DNA from: Sipunculus nudus
Taxonomy: Eukaryota > Annelida > Sipuncula > Golfingiida > Sipunculidae
NCBI GenBank assembly: GCA_026874595.1
Contig: CM049322.1
Span: forward strand, 56,422,386 to 56,486,385
DNA: 64,000 nucleotides
Direction: 5' to 3'
Positions 23,948-30,509 of the stretch are shown in pieces. Every line of letters starts with the position of its first letter. The stretch's first letter is position 1. A model generated the notes under the pieces. That model searched no databases. It saw only the letters and a list, made by a program, of their open reading frames with translations, and was not told where the DNA came from. The position numbers and the translations under genes were made by a program.

Positions 23948-24829
23948 CTATTCAAAGGGCACAACAGATTCTGATGCATTTATCAAGGCACAGGCCACAT
24001 GTACAATTTTATCTAGGGTCGTTAGATTAGTTATTCTCTCATTCTGAAGAAGTGTAATTGGGATGGTACCCTGCAACATTGTGTACTTTTGTCTTGTGGA
24101 CCCAGTTACCCGCTCCACATGTATTCTTACAGCAGCTATGTTTCGAGTTTTTTTCAACATCAAGCATGCTTAATTGTTTCTTACCTTTAGTAAAGGCTGG
24201 GATTACAACCTTGGCGCAGTGCAAACCAACAGAATCACTAATATCAAACCCTCTATCTGCTAATATAACATCTCCTGGATTTATTTTATCTAAAAAAGGA
24301 GAGTTTTCTGTGAGATATGTATCGCTAACCCTTCCACCCCATCCCTTGGAAATAAAGGTAATTGCCCCTTGTGGTGCTATGGAACTAAGATATTTTATTG
24401 TATTACGCGATTTATAATGAGAATATGTTTTGTTCCTTGCATCTAAGTCTCTTGGTCTCTCAATTAATATTTCGAAGCAATCTATAATTGAAATGCATTT
24501 CGGAAATGATTTTCTAAATGAAAGAGGCAGTGTCTGTCTGACAATTTCACGTTCAGGCCACAAAACATATGTAGGGGTAAGTCTATGGTAGCACACATCA
24601 ATCACCTGTTTAAAGATCTTAGATGTTGTTGAAACATGAATATTAAACCTGAAGACAAGGTCTGGGACATTTAAGTTCAACCTTAACCACATAAGGGTGA
24701 ATAATAATTGTTGGAATTTTGTCATGCTTTCAAGTTCTTTCAGGTAAGGTTTTATGAATTTGAATATAATGATCAACATAGCATATGAAGGTAGCCCTGT
24801 GTAATCTTTTACTTTGGCATCATTGCACT
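23948..24829 (-). pseudogene. DDE_Tnp_4 (PIF/ISL2EU-like) transposase, frameshifted
   Basis: The coding frame probably begins after an AG near 24829 (DYTGLPSYA), continues through a helix-turn-helix-like region, and shows the first catalytic Asp in IIDCFEI and the second in LADRGFDI. The third acidic residue lies in RIHVERV, which is read only after a one-base frame change in a run of seven A near 24162. Downstream of it the sequence closes with CALINASESV. This D-D-E order and spacing is that of PIF/Harbinger-related transposases. The single homopolymer shift could be a real lesion or a sequencing error. It is convergent with the YqaJ gene. Confidence 0.8.
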
Positions 24830-24889
24830 ACGTTAACAGTAGCAGATTTTGCGATCGCAAAAACATAGTCCCCATGCATAGGAGCTGAC

Positions 24890-25305
24890 AGCAACTTGCT
24901 ACCGCGCAGGTCTGTTTGCTACCGCGCACATTGCGCATTGCCAGCTGAATATGACCATGGTATTTGCTACCGCGCAGATCTGTTTGCTACTTTGCGACAG
25001 TTAATTGCTACCGCACATATTGCTTTGAGTGGTCGTGTCCGAGCTGACAGCAACTTGCTACCGCGCAGGTCTGTTTGCTATCGCGCAGTTTGCGCGTACG
25101 AGCCGGTCTGTGTTTGATGGTGGCAAGTCCAGTGGCAGCTCTTTGCGCGATGTGGCAAGCAATGCGCAAGGGTAGCAAATGCTACTGTGCGACTGCTATT
25201 TGCTACCGCGCACTTTGCGCTCAATAGCTTTTGAACGCATAATAGTAGCAAGATGAGTGGATGCTGAGTGCGCGTTGTGCCGGGCTTTGCGCAATGGTAG
25301 CAAAG
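24890..25305. repeat. TTTGCTACCGCGCA subterminal repeat cluster
   Basis: About eight direct copies of TTGCTACCGCGCA or close variants and about three inverted copies (GCGCAA-n-GGTAGCAAA) lie between the transposase 5' end and the viral junction. Clusters of short repeats just inside an end are typical transposase-binding regions of DNA transposons, so this may mark the right end of the ISL2EU-like element. Confidence 0.65.
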
Positions 25306-25314
25306 AATCCAATA

Positions 25315-25608
25315 GATTAGTCTGAAAAACCGACAGTTCCCCGCATATATGGAAATGATGTTTAAAGAAAAAATGGAGAGTAGGATAAACTTCCCGACGT
25401 GCTCTATATTTATAGGGCCGATAGTACTAATGAAACGAACAAAGTGCGCAAAATCAGTATGAGTTTGGCAGAAAAGTCGTTCGATCCGGAAGCACGTGCT
25501 GATTATATGCATGACTATCAAGGTCATCATGACGGTGAAGAATGCATGTAATGTTAACTCAGAAGTTGAAGTTCGTGTGGTTCCTCTGGTCTACAACAAA
25601 CGCCATCA
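25315..25608 (+). pseudogene. Second viral gene, 3' half, frame-broken
   Basis: An open stretch from 25315 (containing FPAYMEMMFKEKM and SIFIGPIVLMKR) ends in TGA at about 25462. An overlapping frame (ATG 25459, DPEARADYMHDY) ends in TAA at 25549, and a third carries EVEVRVVPLVYNKRHQH to a TGA near 25606. Together they look like one protein cut by frameshifts. It converges on Rep with an AATAAA just after the last stop. A capsid identity is inferred only from position and ambisense layout. Confidence 0.5.
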
Positions 25609-25683
25609 ACACACATATTGATCATTTGAAATAAAAAAAATTTTGTTCAAAATATATTGTCTTTATTCGTTATTTATAAATGC

Positions 25684-26472
25684 TTAGACTGTCTGTTGTT
25701 TGTCTTCCCAATTCATTTTGTCTACACATTTAGCTGGAGTAACTCTCCTTAAATAGGCTGCCCATTGTTCTGGCTTATGTATTTTCACTTGTTCGTATTG
25801 GTTTTCTGGTGGTGAATTTGATACTAAAATTATATATTTCGAATTGAAAGGCATATTCCCGCCCTTAACGACGTCTTGTTGGTCGTACTGTGGCCACCAT
25901 TGTTGACCGCTGGGTTCCCAATATACTGTTTTCTTAGATTCATCTAATGCTATTCCTGTGTTCTTTGATTTGCCTTGTCCTGTTCTTCCCCATAGATATA
26001 ATAGCCTTGATGGTTCTGTTCTGTGTGGCCGGCACTGTAATAAGTAGTCTATTGTTTGTCCCATGTGAGGGTATTTATCTATGATCTCCAATTTTGGAGT
26101 TTTTTTTACTACCATGTCTTTAATATCTTCAGCGGTTTCGTCAGCCTCTCTTTTCTTTCCTCTTTTTACCATGTCTCCTCTCTCCTCTGCATCCCCATCC
26201 TTGGCACAGTACCTTTTATTGTCTTCGGGTGTGCCCCGTGCTACCTCTATGTGGACCCGTTCCCCGATTAGATCCTTGAGAGCGTTGAAACGCATGCGTC
26301 TACTCAGCTGTACGTATCCCTGTAGGTGTGAAGTTCCCTGTGCCCCCACCTCTCGACCGTATATCATGTAACAGCATGGTAACTGCTTTAGCCGTTCCTC
26401 TTCCTCATTTGTATAATTATTCAATGTGAATACCCAGTTCTTGGACTGTCTTTTATCTCCGGCACCCGGCAT
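25684..26472 (-). pseudogene. Circovirus-like Rep copy 1 (internal 27-aa deletion)
   Basis: 262 codons from the conserved ATG. HUH endonuclease motifs I (FTLNNY), II (HLQG) and III (YCAKDG, Tyr 88) and the Walker A motif GRTGQGKS are intact. Compared with the copy at 28.8 kb, 27 residues after QDVV are missing in frame, which removes the Walker B segment (ILEEF), so helicase activity should be lost. The C-terminus is 7 residues short because AAA became TAA after QQTV. An extended upstream frame exists, but this ATG is shared by all copies and lies just inside the origin stem-loop. Rolling-circle nicking might survive without the helicase. Confidence 0.9.
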
Positions 26473-26482
26473 GGCGATTTCC

Positions 26483-26536
26483 AAGAGGCCGCTAGTATTA
26501 CCGGCCTCTTTATGCACGCCCCTAGTGCACGCCCCT
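26483..26536 (+). promoter_or_regulatory. CRESS-type origin stem-loop and iterons (copy 1)
   Basis: A perfect 9-bp stem, AAGAGGCCG with CGGCCTCTT, surrounds the 10-nt loop CTAGTATTAC with the nonanucleotide TAGTATTAC at 26493-26501. Two GCACGCCCC iterons follow within 30 bp, then (AT)n. The loop lies 11 bp upstream of the Rep start on the opposite strand. Confidence 0.92.
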
Positions 26537-26604
26537 GTATATATATATATAGTGAATGGAACCTTCTAGAAAGGGGATCCAACCCGCACCAATCAGCGAT
26601 AAGC
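26537..26604. repeat. Short (AT)n and GTGAATGGAACC module
   Basis: Follows the iterons: (TA)n, GTGAATGGAACCTTCTAG, GGATCCAACCCGCAC and AATCAGCGATAAGC. The same order recurs to the right of every origin, so it belongs to the viral unit. At about 26600 it is fused to the interior of Rep copy 2. Confidence 0.8.
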
Positions 26605-27270
26605 TCAGGGTGTCAACTGTAGGAAAGTACTTAATGTGAAACAGCTTTGAAACTCCTCTAGTATAACGACGTCTTGCTGGTCGTACTGTGGCCACCATTG
26701 TTGACCGCTGGGTTTCCAATATACTGTTTTCTTAGATTCATCTAATGCTATTCCTGTGTTCTTTGATTTGCCTTGTCCTGTTCTGCCCCATAGATATAAT
26801 AGCCTTGATGGTTCTGTTCTGTGTGGCCGGCACTGTAATAAGTAGTCTATTGTTTGTCCCATGTGAGGGTATTTATCTATGATCTCCAATTTTGGAGTTT
26901 TTTTTACTACCATGTCTTTAATATCTTCAGCGGTTTCGTCAGCCTCTCTTTTCTTTCCTCTTTTTACCATGTCCCCTCTCTCCTCTACATCCCCATCCTT
27001 GGCACAGTACCTTTTATTGTCTTCGGGTGTGCCCCGTGCTACCTCTATGTGGACCCGTTCCCCGATTAGTTCCTTGAGAGCGTTGAAACGCATGCGTCTA
27101 CTCAGCTGTACGTATCCCTGTAGGTGTGAAGTTCCTTGTGCCCCAACCTCTCGACCGTATATCATGTAACAGCATGGTAACTGCTTTAGCCGTTCCTCTT
27201 CCTCATTTGTATAATTATTCAATGTGAATACCCAGTTCTTGGACTGTCTTTTATCTCCGGCACCCGGCAT
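26605..27270 (-). pseudogene. Circovirus-like Rep copy 2 (C-terminal truncation)
   Basis: 221 codons from the conserved ATG, identical in layout to the full copy through motif I, HLQG, YCAKDG (Tyr 88), GRTGQGKS and VVILEEF, then broken after LQLT, where the DNA switches to the downstream module of copy 1. It therefore lacks motif C (ISN) and the C-terminal end. Only a few differences from copies 1 and 3 are visible, so the copies are young relative to each other. Confidence 0.9.
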
Positions 27271-27280
27271 GGCGATTTCC

Positions 27281-27331
27281 AAGAGGCCGCTAGTATTACC
27301 GGCCTCTTTATGCACGCCCATAGTGCACGCC
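27281..27331 (+). promoter_or_regulatory. CRESS-type origin stem-loop and iterons (copy 2)
   Basis: Same perfect 9-bp stem and TAGTATTAC loop (27291-27299) as copy 1. The iteron pair is slightly altered (GCACGCCCATAGTGCACGCCCC). A short (TA)n and the GTGAATGGAACC module follow. Confidence 0.92.
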
Positions 27332-27399
27332 CCTGTATATATATATAGTGAATGGAACCTTCTAGAAAGGGGATCCAACCCGCACCAATCAGCGATAAG

Positions 27400-27795
27400 C
27401 TTTCCGCTTAAGCGACCGATCAGCGCGCGGTACTAGCTGTCGTATCTATGGGAAGCTCTCTGCTTAAGCGACCAATCAACGCGCGGTACTGTCGTATCTA
27501 TGGGATCAGACAATCTAGCGCGGTACTGGCTGTCGTATCTATGGGAAGCTCTCCGCTTAAGCGACCAATCAGCGCGCGGTACTGTCGTATCTATGGGATC
27601 AGACAATCTAGCGCGGTACTGGCTGTCGTATCTATGGGAAGCTCTCCTCTTAAGCGACCAATCAGCGCGCGGTACTGTCGTATGGACGGGATCAGACAAT
27701 CTAGCGCGGTACTGGCTGTCGTATCTATGGGAAGCTCTCCGCTTAAGCGACCAATCAGCGCGCGGTACTCTCGTATCTATGGGATCAGACAATCT
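27400..27795. repeat. 93-bp minisatellite, array A
   Basis: Units begin near 27448, 27541, 27634 and 27727, giving a period of exactly 93 bp. They contain CAATCAGCGCGCGGTACTG, GGATCAGACAATCTAGCG and CTATGGGAAGCTCTCC. Because 93 is a multiple of three, three frames stay open through the array (two on plus, one on minus). I treat these as by-products, not genes. Confidence 0.9.
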
Positions 27796-28105
27796 ACTAT
27801 ACAAGCACAGTTCATTACTAATAGAGGCCATGAACAGGGTGTTGATGACGATAGTAGACATCCTCTATTATTAAGGCCATGTTACAGTCTACGTCTGGGT
27901 TCAACGTGATTTATAGGTTTGAACGAAGCACGTGCTGATTATATGCATGCGGAAGCACGTGCTGATTATATGCATGACTATGAAGGTCATCATGAAGGTG
28001 AAGAATGCGCTAAAGAGAAACACATGCATTTAATGAAGTTCCTATGGTTCCTCTGGTCTATCTCAAACGTCATAAACACACATATTGAACATTTGAAATA
28101 AAAAA
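27796..28105 (+). pseudogene. Second viral gene 3' remnant (module A)
   Basis: Plus-strand frames with TIQAQFITNRGHEQG and then EARADYMHDYEGHHEGEEC match parts of the second viral gene seen at 25.46-25.55 kb. The first part ends in TGA near 27909. A 27-bp internal duplication repeats ARADYMH. It closes with AAATAA and an A-run, the same 3' end as in the other copies. Here Rep does not follow: the module is joined directly to a second copy of itself. Confidence 0.55.
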
Positions 28106-28109
28106 AAAA

Positions 28110-28440
28110 CAATCAGCGATAAGCTTTCCGCTTAAGCGACCAATCCACGCGCGGTACTGTCGTACCAATCAGCGCGCGTTACTGGCTGTCGTATCTATGC
28201 GAAGCTCTCCGCTTAAGCGACCAACCAGCGCGCGGTACTGTCGTATCTATGGGATCAGACAATCTAGCGCGGTACTGGCTGTCGTATCTATGGGAAGCTC
28301 TCCGCTTAAGCGACCAATCAGCGCGCGGTACTATCGTATCTATGGGATCAGACAATCTAGCGCGGTACTGGCTGTCGTATCTATGGGAAGCTCTCCGCTT
28401 AAGCGACCAATCAGCGCGCGGTACTGTCGTATCTACGGGA
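28110..28440. repeat. 93-bp minisatellite, array B
   Basis: Second array with units at about 28197, 28290 and 28383. With the flanking modules it forms a tandem duplication of array A at an offset of 656 bp (AACGAAGCACGTGC at 27918 and 28574). Confidence 0.9.
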
Positions 28441-28757
28441 TCAGACAATCTACTATACAAGCACAGTTCATTACTAATAGAGGCCATGAACAGGGTGTTG
28501 ATGACGATAGTAGACATCCTCTATTATTAAGGCCATGTTACAGTCTACGTCTGGGTTCAACGTGATTCATAGGTTTGAACGAAGCACGTGCTGATTATAT
28601 GCATGCGGAAGCACGTGCTGATTATATGCATGACTATGAAGGTCATCATGAAGGTGAAGAATGCGCTAAAGAGAAACACATGCATTTAAAGAAGTTCCTA
28701 TGGTTCCTCTGGTCTTTCTCAAACGTAATAAACACACATATTGAACATTTGAAATAA
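28441..28757 (+). pseudogene. Second viral gene 3' remnant (module B)
   Basis: Near-identical to module A, ending in TAA at 28757 with AATAAA overlapping the stop. It is followed within about 35 bp by the 3' end of the intact Rep on the other strand, giving the tail-to-tail arrangement and shared short intergenic region expected of a circular ambisense genome. Confidence 0.55.
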
Positions 28758-28790
28758 AAAAAAAAACATTTTGTTTAAAATATATTGTCT

Positions 28791-29681
28791 TTATTCGTTA
28801 TTTATAAATACTTTGACTGTCTGTTGTATGTCTTCCCAATTCATATTGTCTACACATGTAGCTGGTGTAACTCTCCTTAAATAGGCTGCCCATTGTTCTG
28901 GCTTATGTATTTTCACTTGTTCGTATTGGTTTTCTGGTGGTGAATTTGATATTAAAATTATATATTTCGAATTGAAAGGCATATTCCCGCCCTTAAATTG
29001 TACGAACATAGGGCGCTCATCTGTCAACTGTAGGAAAGTACTTAATGTGAAACAGCTTTGAAACTCCTCTAGTATAACGACGTCTTGCTGGTCGTACTGT
29101 GGCCACCATTGTTGACCGCTGGGTTTCCAATATACTGTTTTCTTAGATTCATCTAATGCTATTCCTGTGTTCTTTGATTTGCCTTGTCCTGTTCTTCCCC
29201 ATAGATATAATAGCCTTGATGGTTCTGTTCTGTGTGGCCGGCACTGTAATAAGTAGTCTATTGTTTGTCCCATGTGAGGGTATTTATCTATGATCTCCAA
29301 TTTTGGAGTTTTTTTTACTACCATGTCTTTAATATCTTCAGCGGTTTCGTCAGCCTCTCTTTTCTTTCCTCTTTTTACCATGTCTCCTCTCTCATCTGCA
29401 TCCCCATCCTTGGCACAGTACCTTTTATTGTCTTCGGGTGTGCCCCGTGCTACCTCTATGTGGACCCGTTCCCCGATTAGATCCTTGAGAGCGTTGAAAC
29501 GCATGCGTCTACTCAGCTGTACGTATCCCTGTAGATGTGAAGTTCCTTGTGCCCCCACCTCTCGACCGTATATCATGTAACAGCATGGTAACTGCTTTAG
29601 CCGTTCCTCTTCCTCATTTGTATAATTATTCAATGTGAATACCCAGTTCTTGGACTGTCTTTTATCTCCGGCACCCGGCAT
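28791..29681 (-). CDS. rep: Circovirus-like Rep copy 3 (full-length, intact frame)
   Basis: 296 codons, within the usual 280-310 aa of circovirid Reps. HUH endonuclease: motif I VFTLNNY (residues 14-20), motif II HLQG (49-52), motif III YCAKDG with the catalytic Tyr 88. Superfamily 3 helicase: Walker A GRTGQGKS (162-169), Walker B VVILEEF (201-207) and motif C ISN ending at Asn 246. The Walker B acidic pair is Glu-Glu rather than the more common Asp-Asp. The start is the ATG shared by all four copies; the open frame extends 30 codons further upstream through the origin hairpin, which is not conserved. A polyadenylation signal overlaps the stop codon. In viruses the protein nicks the origin loop and drives rolling-circle replication; whether this copy is expressed in the host is unknown. 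Confidence 0.95.
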   Translation of the reverse strand: MPGAGDKRQSKNWVFTLNNYTNEEEERLKQLPCCYMIYGREVGAQGTSHLQGYVQLSRRMRFNALKDLIGERVHIEVARGTPEDNKRYCAKDGDADERGDMVKRGKKREADETAEDIKDMVVKKTPKLEIIDKYPHMGQTIDYLLQCRPHRTEPSRLLYLWGRTGQGKSKNTGIALDESKKTVYWKPSGQQWWPQYDQQDVVILEEFQSCFTLSTFLQLTDERPMFVQFKGGNMPFNSKYIILISNSPPENQYEQVKIHKPEQWAAYLRRVTPATCVDNMNWEDIQQTVKVFINNE

Positions 29682-29691
29682 GGCAATTTCC

Positions 29692-29732
29692 AAGAGGCCG
29701 CTAGTATTACCGGCCTCATTATGCACGCCTCT
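29692..29732 (+). promoter_or_regulatory. CRESS-type origin stem-loop (copy 3)
   Basis: AAGAGGCCG with CGGCCTCAT: eight of nine stem pairs remain around the TAGTATTAC loop (29702-29710). The iteron pair is reduced to a single degenerate GCACGCC, so the intact Rep sits next to the most damaged origin of the set. Confidence 0.88.
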
Positions 29733-29778
29733 ATATATATAGTATATAGAACCTTCTAGAAGCGGATCCAAACCGCAC

Positions 29779-30049
29779 CAATCAGCGATAAGCTTTCCGC
29801 TTAAGCGACCAATCAGCGTGCACTTTCTGTGCGTGTTGTAAAATGTTTAGTGGTAGCTTTATTTATTATCACAATGTAAGCGTTATCAGTCTGTGGCTAT
29901 ATATAGCAGGGTTAGCATGTAAAGTGAGTAGTCTGAAAATAAGCATCCCACTGAAGCGCCTCAGTCACAGCAGTGTAGTTCACATGATGAATCACACAGT
30001 TTGAATCACACAGTAACCACGTTCAGTCTGAACAGTACACAGGTGCCCA
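29779..30049 (+). promoter_or_regulatory. Upstream region of second viral gene with TATA box
   Basis: Starts with the AATCAGCGATAAGC module. A TATATATA element at 29898-29905 is followed by DNA (CCCACTGAAGCGCC, GAATCACACAGTAACCAC, CAGTCTGAACAGTACAC) that is conserved ahead of the second gene in two other copies. It lies to the right of the origin and would drive transcription away from Rep. Confidence 0.6.
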
Positions 30050-30502
30050 GCGAGACTTAAGATATTCAAGTATGCCAACGCGTCTCGATTCTAGTAATTG
30101 TAATTGGGCATATTATCCACAAGATAAGGAAATGCCTGAAGAATGGACCACAGGTCAGCCTCTAGACGTTTACGGAAGGCAAACGCCCTCTGGTACACAA
30201 ACAACGTATACAAACGCCTCTGAAGAGCCATGTGAGGTATAGTTGAACGTTACAAACAGCGATGACAGCCTGTGTGCAATAAGCGATTATGGAGACCTAG
30301 AGTATGGGGTCGCCGGTGTTTTAAAGGAAAGAGGCACAGACGGAAGCGATACTCAAAGTATGGATTTATAAAAAAGGAAAGAATGAGCGAAATTGGACAA
30401 GTACGGTTAAGTGGCATGAGCCCGGAAAATATAACTGGAAAATTGGTCACGGACGCAAAAGACGTTCGCTCTTATATTCAACAAATAGTATTGTATAATT
30501 GA
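30050..30502 (+). pseudogene. Second viral gene, 5' part (basic N-terminus), broken
   Basis: The expected start (ATG in the 19.4-kb copy) is GTG here and its frame stops after five codons. A frame from ATG 30072 runs 56 codons to TAG 30240. A different frame from about 30272 is very rich in Arg/Lys (GRRCFKGKRHRRKRYSKY), contains MSPENITGKL, and ends in TGA at 30502. A basic N-terminus opposite Rep is characteristic of circovirid capsids, but identity is not proven. At least one frameshift and a lost start make it inactive. Confidence 0.5.
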
Positions 30503-30509
30503 TTTCAGA

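Larger units (their letters stand above)
21926..25315. mobile_element. ISL2EU-like DNA transposon (YqaJ + DDE_Tnp_4)
   Basis: A block of about 3.4 kb with two convergent genes: a spliced YqaJ-type nuclease on the plus strand and a DDE transposase on the minus strand. This pairing has been reported for ISL2EU elements. It is flanked on the left by the upstream region of the second viral gene and on the right by that gene's 3' half, so it probably inserted into a viral copy. Terminal inverted repeats could not be read, so the ends are approximate. Both genes are damaged. Confidence 0.6.

Noticed and set aside
24058-24417. 119-codon plus-strand frame
   Set aside because: Antisense shadow of the transposase, whose motifs are on the minus strand.
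26056-27169. Plus-strand frames of 71 and 96 codons in both Rep copies (also at 29265-29580)
   Set aside because: They lie antisense inside the Rep genes and recur only because Rep is repeated.
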